Assembly: GCF_019090165.1 (NCBI RefSeq)
Contig: NZ_JAHRIB010000150.1
Coordinates: forward strand, 170,182-234,181
DNA: 64,000 bases
Direction: 5' to 3'
From: Streptomyces sp. BV286
GTDB lineage: Bacteria > Actinomycetota > Actinomycetes > Streptomycetales > Streptomycetaceae
Positions 1 through 7,503 of this stretch are shown piece by piece. The notes under the pieces are model-generated. The model was not told the origin of the DNA. It ran no database searches and worked only from the letters and a program-made list of their open reading frames with translations. A program made the position numbers and the translations under genes. Each line of letters opens with the position of its first letter. Position 1 is the first letter of the stretch.

Positions 1-434
1 CCGAGTTGACCTGTGACACGGGGGGGGTATGCCGAAGCCCGGAGAACTGGCGTGAAGAGGCTGCTCTCTGCACAGCAGCGAAGTACAGCAACCACCGCGA
101 CCGCAGCCAGTCTTCACCGACCGCAGGCACCCGGGTGACCAGCCCGACAGCCCTCGGCGACCTCCCCGCCCGTAGTACGCATCAAGGAGCGCGCATGGGC
201 TTCTGGCACAACGTGGTGGCGCCCTCAATGCTGTCGCTCAGTCTCAACGGCAGTCTCATCCGTGGAGGTTCGCGGCCGTTCACGGCCGTGCCGACAGAAT
301 GCGACACGTAGGATCTGAACTACCAGGAACGGCAACCAGCAGAGTTGGAAAGCGTGTGGGCGTAATCCCCCAGTAGGTTCACCGTATCCGGCACCCCCTC
401 AACCAGCACTGGTGACGCCGTACCAAATGCCAAA
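1..434. other. Gene-poor left edge
   Basis: I see no convincing gene here. The open frames lack a ribosome binding site and recognisable protein sequence. The stretch holds one copy of a diverged direct repeat and lies inside the element whose right end is the tRNA-Arg scar near 3.9 kb. Confidence 0.5.
231..360. repeat. Diverged direct repeat, copy 1
   Basis: It matches 3578-3720 in the same orientation, with shared blocks such as CTGTCG-TCAGTCTCAACGG and CAGAGTTGGAAAGC, broken by small indels. The right end (GTTGGAAAGCGTGT followed by a GGG..CCCC step) resembles the anticodon arm and variable arm of tRNA-Ser(GGA), so the copy may contain a decayed attachment site. The pairing is seen directly; the att origin is inference. 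Confidence 0.6.
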
Positions 435-463
435 AGGGCCGCCCACTTCCCAGGGGCGGCCCT
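435..463 (-). terminator. Terminator of the PadR/membrane-protein pair
   Basis: A 10-bp GC-rich stem (AGGGCCGCCC / GGGCGGCCCT) lies 20 bp past the stop of the minus-strand membrane protein and is followed on that strand by TTTT. Confidence 0.75.
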
Positions 464-483
464 ATGCCTGGTGATTCCGCGAC

Positions 484-1158
484 TCAATGATTTAGCTCCC
501 ACAGCCACCGGTAGCCGTGATGGTGAATCCACTCGGTGAGCATCTCGTACCCGAGCGCGGCCAGAATGGCGAATACGGCGCCCCACAGGATCTCGGAGCG
601 GTGCCGCTTCCAGTAGCCACGGGGCACCTCGGATTCTGCGGAAACTTCGGCCTGTGCAAGGTCGAAGTCTCTGGGACTACGGGAAAGTTGGTCCTTCCAC
701 TCGTCCAGGAGATCCGCAGGCCAAGTGGCCACGAAGCTCCCCAGCACTTTGAACCAGTTGGCTTTGTGCTCCTTGCGGATCCTGAACGCCTCCAGCACCT
801 CGTACAGCCACGCGCGCCGCGCCCTCGATGGGAAAGGAACAGCCAGGCCGGCCAACATCATCATGCCCGCCAACATCATGAGCGGCGCGGCCCAGTTCCT
901 GACAACGATGATCGCTACCGTAAGTTCCGTCAGTAACATCCCAAGGAAGAACGCGCCCACGCCCGCCGCAACGACCAAGATGGTCAGGGTGGGTGCCGAT
1001 ACCGCAGCCTGAAACTTTAATAGAGGAGCCAGGGTAAAGAGTACGACGAACACCGAGAATGCCGTGCCACTCATAACCCGGTGGATGTTCCTGGCACGAG
1101 GTGTCAGCTCATCCCACCCGGCAACTGCGGAATAGGCGCTGTCAGTATCACGATTCAT
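484..1158 (-). CDS. Multi-pass membrane protein paired with PadR regulator
   Basis: This 224-residue protein has hydrophobic segments near residues 28-50, 54-78 and 88-108, a charged soluble stretch (about 110-185), and another hydrophobic segment near 190-208. I do not recognise a named family. The ATG at 1158 was chosen because it overlaps the stop of the PadR gene by 11 bp, which suggests translational coupling and a two-gene operon ending at the hairpin at 435-463. Longer upstream extensions run through the PadR gene in another frame and are not coding. By analogy with other PadR-membrane protein pairs, it may be the regulated target of its partner. Confidence 0.7.
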   Translation of the reverse strand: MNRDTDSAYSAVAGWDELTPRARNIHRVMSGTAFSVFVVLFTLAPLLKFQAAVSAPTLTILVVAAGVGAFFLGMLLTELTVAIIVVRNWAAPLMMLAGMMMLAGLAVPFPSRARRAWLYEVLEAFRIRKEHKANWFKVLGSFVATWPADLLDEWKDQLSRSPRDFDLAQAEVSAESEVPRGYWKRHRSEILWGAVFAILAALGYEMLTEWIHHHGYRWLWELNH

Positions 1159-1540
1159 CGTCGCCCCCGGGGTACGTGGTCGTGCTAGTCGCCGGGAGCG
1201 GGCGGAGCGCGAAGCTCGGTGTCCGCTTCGCTGAACGGTTGCGGGCGTCGAGTTCAGCGACACGTTGGCGGATCGCCCCAAGGTTGTCGGGGTTGACGCG
1301 GTAGTAGGTCCTGGCAGGCCGCCCGACGTCGCGTTGCTCGGTCTCCTGCTCGTCCCGGCGCAGCAGCCAGCCAGCACGCTCCAGTCGGCGCAGCACAGGG
1401 TAGATGCTGCCGGGCCCGTACTTGAGGTCATCGGCGGCTTGGAAGCCGTAGAACTCAAAGTTCGGATCGGCCGTGTGACGGTCACACACGTAGCGGGTGA
1501 CGTCGATCGCCACTCGTGTCCATCTATTGAAGGGTTCCAT
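1148..1540 (-). CDS. PadR-family transcriptional regulator
   Basis: The protein of about 130 residues has the PadR winged-helix pattern: a short N-terminal helix region, then the signature YGPGSIYPVLRRLERAGWL, then a wing with an R-P-A-R-T-Y-Y strand typical of PadR (x-R-x-Y-Y-R). ATG at 1540 is preferred to the in-frame TTG at 1570. A GGGAG lies 12 nt upstream, which is somewhat far. The gene overlaps the downstream membrane-protein gene, so the two are probably one operon under PadR autoregulation. It lies in the element ending at the tRNA-Arg scar. Confidence 0.85.
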   Translation of the reverse strand: MEPFNRWTRVAIDVTRYVCDRHTADPNFEFYGFQAADDLKYGPGSIYPVLRRLERAGWLLRRDEQETEQRDVGRPARTYYRVNPDNLGAIRQRVAELDARNRSAKRTPSFALRPLPATSTTTYPGGDDES

Positions 1541-2209
1541 GGCTGCACGGTACTCCCGTATGCAGTGCAAGCACTACGAACCTTGCCATGTGATTCACCC
1601 CATACGGTCCCTGTAGCACCGGAGCTGACGGACCGTGAGTCCAGCCCTGCGAGCATGCTCTCTTGCCTTACCGAGCGCACTCCTGCCGTCCCGAGCCCCG
1701 ACAGCCACCGTCGACATGCTGGTCATCCCGGCCGTGACGCCCCCTAGCACCCCATCTTCTGCATCACTTTCAACACCGCTTGTTGTCCTGCTTCTTTGTC
1801 CACTGCGCCGACGGCCGAGACCGTGCGCGTCCGTACGCGCGCCTCCGCTGACCTGGTCCGTGAACCTCAACGAACACCCCCGTATGGCCACGTGGACAGT
1901 TGGGAAGAGTGATGGGGCGCGCCACCCCGTGGGCCATCTGTGGGCCAGTGGGGGCGCTGTGAGGGGCGTCCGCTGCGTTTGGCCAGGTCAAGTGCACTGT
2001 GGGGGCGGGTGGCGTAACGCTCTTGAAAGCCGTCACCACCCCAGTCGATCAGGCTATCCCTACGTCATCAAGGCGGCTCGCTCCGCTCACCGCGCGCGGC
2101 ACGGGCGCCGGCCGGGCCTGCGCTCCTGTCTCCGCCCTGCTGAGGCAGCAAATCTCAGGCGTACCCGACTTCGACTACTCGCACTCAGCACCCTGCCGAA
2201 CGGAGCAAG
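1541..2209. other. Intergenic stretch, no gene seen
   Basis: About 670 bp between the divergent PadR and pentapeptide genes. Overlapping open frames exist in several phases, but none has a ribosome binding site with protein-like composition. The promoters of both flanking genes must lie here. Confidence 0.4.
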
Positions 2210-3292
2210 ATGTCTGCCATGAAACGGGTGTTCAAGATCCTTCGAACCGTACTGGTCGCCCTGGTTGCCCTGATCGGAGTCTTGGGATACGGGTGGCTCC
2301 TCTGGAAGGGACCCTGGTACTTCGATCGGCCACACCTTCGAAAGCGTGATCTGCAACCAGCCGACGGCGTCGTGATCACGGGCTTCCGCACGATGATGGT
2401 GGCGTTGGGTGCAGGCGTAGTGACTGCTATCGGCCTCTGGTACACCAGCCGAAATCATAGGCTGGCACGAGAACAATTCACGCAAACGCAAGAACAATTC
2501 AAACTTTCTCAACATCAATTCGAGCACGCACAGGAACAGTTCGCGCATACACAGAAAAAGGATCGCGAGCAAGCGGACATCACGCGTGAGGGGCAGGTCA
2601 CAGACCGGTATGTCGAGGCGATCAAACTTCTAGGATCTGCCAACTTGGCCGAACGACTAGGGGGCATCTACTCCCTTGAACGGATCATGAATGACAGTAA
2701 GCGCGACGCTAAGACCGTAATTGAAGTACTAGCGGCATTTGTGCGAAGTCATTCATCTACGAAGGTCGAGGAGGTTGGCAACGATGTGCCGCCAAATGAA
2801 CGAATTACGGAGGAGGTGCAAGCTGCAATCACTGTTCTCACCAGAAGACCTGAAAATACAAAGGGGATTCCAGTCAGCCTAATAGGCGCAAAATTGCGAG
2901 GAGTCCAGCTTGAGAGCGGCGACCTCACAAGGTGGGATATGAGGTCCACAGACCTATCCCAGGCAAACTTGCAACTGGCGCAGGCCACTGGAGCGCACCT
3001 AGAGGACGCCGACCTTGAGGCAGCCTACCTATACAGGACAGATTTGGAGGGCGCCTACCTGAGCAATGCGAGGCTCACTGGAACCAACCTCTGGGGCGCC
3101 AAGTTGCGTGAGGCTACTCTATTTCACACAGACCTTTCAGAATCCTTGAACCTCGGCCGCCAACAGATTCTTGAGGCGCATATCACGTTCACTACCACCC
3201 TCCCCAGCGACATGGAATTGGACGAGGAAATCCAGCAGCGTATGAGCGAAGGGGAATGGGTAGCCAACAGTCGAGATCCGTACAACGTCTAA
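2210..3292 (+). CDS. Pentapeptide-repeat membrane protein
   Basis: This 360-residue protein has two N-terminal membrane segments (about 7-30 and 57-78), then a helical stretch with three heptad-like copies of EQF-T/A-Q-T (about 90-120) that looks like a coiled coil. A soluble region follows, then a pentapeptide-repeat block at about 228-300 with A(D/N)LxxA-type units such as ADLEAAYLYRTDLEGAYLSN. ATG at 2210 has GGAG 4 nt upstream. Base composition is much poorer in GC than its neighbours, with many A/T-ending codons, which fits horizontal transfer. Pentapeptide proteins with membrane anchors are common in Streptomyces mobile regions; the function is not known. Confidence 0.85.
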   Translation: MSAMKRVFKILRTVLVALVALIGVLGYGWLLWKGPWYFDRPHLRKRDLQPADGVVITGFRTMMVALGAGVVTAIGLWYTSRNHRLAREQFTQTQEQFKLSQHQFEHAQEQFAHTQKKDREQADITREGQVTDRYVEAIKLLGSANLAERLGGIYSLERIMNDSKRDAKTVIEVLAAFVRSHSSTKVEEVGNDVPPNERITEEVQAAITVLTRRPENTKGIPVSLIGAKLRGVQLESGDLTRWDMRSTDLSQANLQLAQATGAHLEDADLEAAYLYRTDLEGAYLSNARLTGTNLWGAKLREATLFHTDLSESLNLGRQQILEAHITFTTTLPSDMELDEEIQQRMSEGEWVANSRDPYNV

Positions 3293-3316
3293 GACGGAGG
3301 CATCTAGTGTCTCAAA

Positions 3317-3550
3317 CTATGGGGAGAACCACGCCCCAAAGAGGGACCCTCTATACGTTCCCGTGAATCTTTCGTGCATATCGAAGGCCTGATCTTCTGT
3401 GAGGGTGCAAATGTAATCGCATATTGCGCGAGCGCGCTTCGTCTCTCTGCGTAGCTCATTCGCTGCGGGATCCTCGTCGAGTCCTTTGACAATGGACCCC
3501 AGGGCTGCGGGAATTCTGAAGCTTGAACTCCTCTCCACCTGCACGTTCAT
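3317..3550 (-). CDS. Small hypothetical protein
   Basis: A 77-residue soluble protein with plausible composition (helical, mixed charge, ending ...GAWFSP), convergent with the pentapeptide gene. No ribosome binding site is obvious upstream of ATG 3550, and the frame is of ordinary rather than high GC. It could be a remnant of a larger gene truncated when the direct repeat at 3578 was placed next to it. I recognise no family. Confidence 0.4.
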   Translation of the reverse strand: MNVQVERSSSFRIPAALGSIVKGLDEDPAANELRRETKRARAICDYICTLTEDQAFDMHERFTGTYRGSLFGAWFSP

Positions 3551-3577
3551 ACCGCGGACGCGGCAGGCTCGCTGACA

Positions 3578-3720
3578 CTGTCGTTCAGTCTCAACGGCGG
3601 TCTCATCCGCAGAAGTTCACACTCGTTCACGGCCGCGTCAGCAGAAGGCAACACCCAGGATCTGAACGGGTCTGAACCACCAGGAACGGTAACCAGCAGA
3701 GTTGGAAAGCATGTGGGGAG
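3578..3720. repeat. Diverged direct repeat, copy 2
   Basis: Second copy of the repeat at 231-360, about 3.35 kb away. It encloses the PadR, membrane-protein, pentapeptide and small hypothetical genes together with copy 1. It again ends in CAGAGTTGGAAAGCATGT followed by GGGG..CCCGGGG, resembling the tRNA-Ser anticodon and variable arm. Confidence 0.6.
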
Positions 3721-3901
3721 TACCCGGGGTCCTCGTGACCCGACCCTGAGGCCAGTTGAGCCGACGATTGCCTGACATCAGCCGGTGACATCAACAGGGG
3801 CGCACAACTGCGGACGTCGGCGGATGTGGCGAGGTTCGGAACGGTACTCGGCCTCCTGTCTGAGTCACCGCTCACTGATCGTTCGTGGGTGGCGCACCCG
3901 C

Positions 3902-3943
3902 CTACGGATCAGAAGGTTGCAGGTTCGAATCCTGCCGAGTGCA
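3902..3943 (+). other. att scar: 3' half of tRNA-Arg(ACG)
   Basis: Reading + strand: anticodon loop CTACGGA with anticodon ACG, then stem TCAGA, variable loop AGGTT, T-arm GCAGG TTCGAAT CCTGC, acceptor strand CGAGTGC and discriminator A. The 5' half that should precede it is absent; the upstream bases cannot pair with TCAGA. A 3' tRNA fragment like this is left at the far end of an element integrated by a tyrosine recombinase into tRNA-Arg. The intact tRNA and the rest of the element should lie to the left of the window. Confidence 0.85.
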
Positions 3944-3949
3944 CAGCAG

Positions 3950-3991
3950 ACCAGAGGCCCCGTGGAGGAATCCACGGGGCCTCTGGTTTTT
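3950..3991 (+). terminator. Terminator downstream of the tRNA-Arg fragment
   Basis: A perfect 17-bp stem (starting ACCAGAGGCCCC) with GGAA loop is followed by TTTTT. It lies 7 bp after the tRNA 3' end and is the original tRNA terminator left behind on the chromosome side of the insertion. Confidence 0.9.
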
Positions 3992-4262
3992 GCGTTGGCG
4001 GCAGGGGCTGACGGCAACCGTGGATCGCCCGGCGATGCGGCATGTGTTCAGGTCGTCGTCTTTCGTCCCATCCGTTGCCGTCACCCCTCTCATTCCGATA
4101 GAACCCGATACGCGCGGATCATCACGCGCCGGCCGCCGCTGAAGCCGACGTGCTCACGCTGTTCTTCCGGCGGGGGTTCCGTCGGGTCGACAGCAGTTCT
4201 GCACTCCCGACGCGTCTACGGGGGCGCCCGTGTGAACCGAGGGGGGTATCACTGCATTGGCA

Positions 4263-5093
4263 ATGACCAGAGGGGAAAAGGGATGGTTCGGCGGCGTGGC
4301 CGTCTTGGCTGTGGTGCTGCTCCTGCTGCTGCTCGCATCTTGTGGTGACGACTGTGAGGACGAGTCGGCGGCGCCGAACGCGACGGTCACCGTCACGGCC
4401 GCTCCGAGACCGGCCGGGAGCCAGATCGGGGAGAGCGTCGACAGTGCGGTGGAGCAGGCCCGGCGGGCGGGGCTGAGCGTGGGGATCCACGACGCCAGCG
4501 ACCAGGACGAGGCCCCGCGCGGGGACTGGACGGTGTGCTTCGAGAAGGCGACCTTGAGCGATGTCGTCTTCGCTGCCGTGCCGGACGGGTCACCGTGCCC
4601 GAAGAAGGATGGTCAACGCGTTCCCTGGCCCAGGATGCCGAACGTGAAGGGCACCCCGTACTCCGAGGCGGTGGTGGAGCTGGAAGATGCCGTCGGTGAG
4701 GTTGCCCTCAAGGCCGCTTACGAGGACGAGGCGGCCCACGACACGAACAACGAAACCGGTGACTACGCGAACTGGAAAGTGTGCTTCCAGAGTGTCAAGG
4801 CCGGGACTGCCCTGGAGCACGAACCAGATGTCACCCTGCATGCCGTGGAGAAGGGCGAGGCGTGTCCGTCGTCCAAGGGGCTCTACAAGGACCCCACCAA
4901 CGACCCGGCCTACGTCGAGCCCGACGTAGGATCGCCCGAGAACGACAGCAGCGGCGACGGCAGCGGCGATGACAGCGGCGACGGCAGTGGCGGGGGTGGC
5001 GGTAGCGGTGAGGAGGACTACTCCCCTGGGGATCAGGGCGGCTGCCCGCCCGGTGGCTGCTACAACCCGTGCCCGCCCGGTGGTTGCCGCTAG
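4263..5093 (+). CDS. PASTA-like repeat lipoprotein
   Basis: A secreted lipoprotein: hydrophobic signal segment (about 9-28) ending in lipobox LASC. Two PASTA-like units follow, each shaped like 'I/MPNVkGtpYsEAvveLedAvg...' and each carrying a W-x-V-C-F strand with a partner Cys (about 60-110 and 120-185). A low-complexity D/S/G linker and a Cys/Pro/Gly-rich tail (PPGGCYNPCPPGGCR) end the protein. Six or more cysteines suggest disulfides outside the cell. ATG 4263 is used; an in-frame TTG at 4257 sits at better distance (10 nt) from GGGGGG and may be the true start. The ligand is unknown; PASTA domains usually bind cell-wall fragments. Confidence 0.8.
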   Translation: MTRGEKGWFGGVAVLAVVLLLLLLASCGDDCEDESAAPNATVTVTAAPRPAGSQIGESVDSAVEQARRAGLSVGIHDASDQDEAPRGDWTVCFEKATLSDVVFAAVPDGSPCPKKDGQRVPWPRMPNVKGTPYSEAVVELEDAVGEVALKAAYEDEAAHDTNNETGDYANWKVCFQSVKAGTALEHEPDVTLHAVEKGEACPSSKGLYKDPTNDPAYVEPDVGSPENDSSGDGSGDDSGDGSGGGGGSGEEDYSPGDQGGCPPGGCYNPCPPGGCR

Positions 5094-5139
5094 GTCGCGA
5101 GGGCCCGCGCCGAAGTCGATGTGATGCCCTGTGCCGTGC

Positions 5140-5757
5140 TCACCGTGACGGGTTCTGGCGGACCTCGTCCAGGTAGTCGGTCATCAGCTTGCCCGTCCTG
5201 GTGAACCAGTCGTTCAGGACCGCGATCTCCGCGGGGGAGTAGGCGCCGAACTGCTCGGCCAGGCGGGCGTAGTAGGGGCCGTAGAGAGCGGTGACGCGGG
5301 CGACCGCGGCGGGCATCGCCGCGATGCGTACGCGGCGGCGGTCGGCCGGGTCCGGGCGACGCGTCACGTAGCCCGCGCGTTCCAGGCGGTTGACGATGCC
5401 GGTCATCGCGCCCGTCGTGACGTGGAGGCGGCTCGCCAGTTCGCCCGCGGTGAGGAGTTCCTCGCCGGCCTCCAGGACGTAGCCGAAGCAGGTCAGGTCG
5501 GAGACGTTCAGGTTCAGGCGCTGCGCCATCTCCTGCTGGGCGACCATGCTGGTGGCGATGACGTGGTCCATCGCCGACAGGGTCTCCGTCGGCGTGGCCG
5601 GGGGGCGGGGGGTGCCGCTCGCCCCGTCGTCCGGCTCGTGGACGTCCGCCTTCTCGCTGTCCGCCATTCCGGCGCCCTCGCTGTCCGTCATTCCGGCATC
5701 GCACTTCCCCGTATCGGTCTTCCTCGCACCGGTGGTCCCGGCGTCGGCCTTCCGCAC
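5140..5757 (-). CDS. MarR-family transcriptional regulator
   Basis: A winged-helix MarR protein: the C-terminal ~145 residues hold the helix-turn-helix (LLTAGELASRLHVTTGAMTGIVNRLERAGYV) and the wing (RRPDPADRRRVRI). The first ~60 residues are poorly conserved and partly repetitive (MTDSEGAG / MADSEKAD), so the start is uncertain. GTG 5757 has CAGGA 6-7 nt upstream; ATGs at 5691 and 5667 are alternatives. It is divergent from a small membrane protein gene, with an inverted repeat between them that is the likely operator. Confidence 0.85.
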   Translation of the reverse strand: MRKADAGTTGARKTDTGKCDAGMTDSEGAGMADSEKADVHEPDDGASGTPRPPATPTETLSAMDHVIATSMVAQQEMAQRLNLNVSDLTCFGYVLEAGEELLTAGELASRLHVTTGAMTGIVNRLERAGYVTRRPDPADRRRVRIAAMPAAVARVTALYGPYYARLAEQFGAYSPAEIAVLNDWFTRTGKLMTDYLDEVRQNPSR

Positions 5758-5913
5758 AGCCCATCCTGCCGTCCGGCCTTCTGCGGCTCTCCCTCTGCCG
5801 TGGCCAGTCTTCCTGGTGCCGGGCGTCCTGCCTGCGTCGCCCTCCTCCTCCGCCTCCTCGCCGCCGTCGTGACAACCGTCTCCCTACTTCTTCTGTCCAC
5901 CCGTGGCCATTCC

Positions 5914-5947
5914 CTTAGTTCGTGAGGTAAATTCCTTACTTGCTAAG
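5914..5947. promoter_or_regulatory. Inverted repeat between MarR gene and membrane-protein gene
   Basis: CTTAG ... CTAAG outer arms enclose an inner GTAA-ATTCC-TTAC repeat in an AT-rich patch that is unusual for this DNA. The position, 33 bp before the start of the divergent gene at 5980, suits a MarR operator over a promoter. Inference from symmetry only. Confidence 0.45.
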
Positions 5948-5979
5948 AGGATTTACTGTCGGCGGTCGGGAGGCTGGAC

Positions 5980-6354
5980 ATGAGCGAGCATCACCACGAC
6001 GAAGGGCACACCCTCGCCGGGTGGACCGGATTCGCGACAGCCGCGGCGGGGACGTCGGTGGCCGGGGCGGGGATGTGTCTGGGGTCCGCGGCCGGGATCG
6101 GGCTGGGACTCGGGGTCGTGGCGCTGAGTGCCCTGGTGACCTGGGGACTGCATCTGGCGGGGTGGGGCAAGCCGCCCGGGATCCGGCCGGTCGCCGAGCG
6201 GGGCTGGCGGGTGCGGGATGGTGCCGCGCGGCTCGGTCATCCCGGATGCGTCGGGTGCCGACTGGCCGGGCGGGGGCATCGTTCCGCGGCGGCGGCAACG
6301 GCGACGGCGACAAGGACAGGGACAGGGACAGGGACGGCGACAGGCGCCGCGTAG
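5980..6354 (+). CDS. HGxxPAAW-family small membrane protein
   Basis: A 124-residue protein starting MSEHHHDEGHTLAGWTGF, matching the Streptomyces family with an N-terminal His-rich 'HGxxPAAWTG' signature best known near the trp genes. Two hydrophobic segments (about 14-36 and 40-62) are followed by the conserved cytoplasmic stretch WGKPPGIRP and a G-H-P-G-C-V-G-C-R motif with two cysteines. The Ala/Thr-Gly run at the C-terminus looks like low-complexity extension. Probably controlled by the divergent MarR gene. Confidence 0.75.
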   Translation: MSEHHHDEGHTLAGWTGFATAAAGTSVAGAGMCLGSAAGIGLGLGVVALSALVTWGLHLAGWGKPPGIRPVAERGWRVRDGAARLGHPGCVGCRLAGRGHRSAAAATATATRTGTGTGTATGAA

Positions 6355-6388
6355 GGGGCGGGGGCGACGGTGGACAGTCCTCGCCCTG

Positions 6389-6411
6389 TTGTCAGTGCCG
6401 GCCTCTACTCT
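6389..6411 (+). promoter_or_regulatory. RecA-NDp (PafBC-type) DNA-damage promoter
   Basis: TTGTCAGTG, 8 bp, then TACTCT. This fits the actinobacterial DNA-damage promoter consensus TTGTCRGTG-N8-TAnnnT recognised with PafBC (family knowledge). Transcription would start about at 6418, making the DUF2797 message leaderless or nearly so. The same motif precedes dnaX at 62328. Confidence 0.7.
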
Positions 6412-6419
6412 CGTGAGTG

Positions 6420-7325
6420 ATGGCACACGTATGGAAGTGCAAGGGGCTTCGGTGGGACGGGCGGGAGCCCGTGCTGACGTGGGACGGGGGGCGTCGCAGT
6501 GCGTTGCCGTGGGGGAAGAGGGTCGCGTTCGCCGTCGTGGGCGAGGGCGAACGGACGTGTGTCGGGGCACGTGGGCACAGCTGCCCTGTCGCGGCTGCCG
6601 TCTCCGGGCGGAGTGTCGGTGCCCGGTGCGAGGAGTGTTCCCGGCTGGACCGGGCGCATTCCGTTGCCGCGGACACCATCGCCGACGATCCAAGGCCCTA
6701 CTCCGTCTATCTGGCCTGGTTCGGACCCGGGATGGTCAAGGTCGGGATCACCGCCGTCGAGCGTGGGTCGGCGCGGCTGCTGGAGCAGGGAGCCGTCGTC
6801 TTCACCTGGCTGGGGCGGGGGCCCCTGATGGCCGCCCGGCGCAGTGAGGAGTTGCTGCGTACGGCGTTGGGAGTGCCGGACCGGATCGCGTACGACGCCA
6901 AGCGGGGCGTACGGAGTGCGCTGCCGGAGGCGGGGGTACGGGAGGCGGAGGTCCGGGAGTTGCACGCGCGGGCCGTGGGGCTCCACGGGTGGCCGGAGGC
7001 CTTGGAGCGGATGCCGTTCGAGGCTGTCGATCACGCGGAGGTGTTCGGGCTCGGCGGGCTGCCGGCGGCCGTCGCCGTGGTCGGCGAGCTTGTCCCGGGT
7101 GGTGTCGTGAGCGGGGAGCTGGTCGCCGCCGCCGGGCCCGACCTGCACCTTCGGACCGGGCGGGGGGTCGTCGTGCTCGATACCCGGCTCATGACCGGGT
7201 GGGAACTGACCACGGCGGGCGGGTCCGGCGGGGAAGAGCGGGGCGACCGGGGTGAGCGCGGTGGACTGGGGGAAATCACCGTGCCTGTGCGGGAGTTGGG
7301 CGGGGTTCAGGCCGGACTCTTCTGA
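6420..7325 (+). CDS. DUF2797 domain protein
   Basis: A 301-residue protein of the DUF2797 family, common in actinobacteria. The central PYSVYLAWFGPGMVKVGIT segment resembles the Y-x(n)-K-V-G-I-T core of GIY-YIG-like folds, and paired Cys/His residues in the N-terminal third (C-x-G-A-R-G-H-S-C-P ... C-E-E-C) may bind zinc. The biochemical activity is not established. ATG 6420 is preceded in frame by GTG 6417. No Shine-Dalgarno is present; the transcript from the promoter at 6389-6411 would be leaderless. That promoter suggests induction by DNA damage. Confidence 0.8.
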   Translation: MAHVWKCKGLRWDGREPVLTWDGGRRSALPWGKRVAFAVVGEGERTCVGARGHSCPVAAAVSGRSVGARCEECSRLDRAHSVAADTIADDPRPYSVYLAWFGPGMVKVGITAVERGSARLLEQGAVVFTWLGRGPLMAARRSEELLRTALGVPDRIAYDAKRGVRSALPEAGVREAEVRELHARAVGLHGWPEALERMPFEAVDHAEVFGLGGLPAAVAVVGELVPGGVVSGELVAAAGPDLHLRTGRGVVVLDTRLMTGWELTTAGGSGGEERGDRGERGGLGEITVPVRELGGVQAGLF

Positions 7326-7503
7326 ATGCTTTCTGCGGGAGAGGGCCGGGAGGGGCAGGGAAGGTGAAGCGGGGCGGGGCGCCGGACGAGGGTCGAGCGA
7401 TCGAGCCGCTCCGGGGCCTCAGGGAGACGCCCTGGACTTGCCGTGGCGGTGGGGACGAGAGTGGGCGGCATGAGTGATCCATCCATCGGGCACGAGCGTG
7501 GGC

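Noticed and set aside
57..311. Small gene at the left edge
   Set aside because: No ribosome binding site and unlikely composition; it overlaps the direct repeat.
3785..4348. 187-codon + strand frame across the tRNA-Arg scar
   Set aside because: It crosses the tRNA fragment and terminator, so it cannot be a protein gene.
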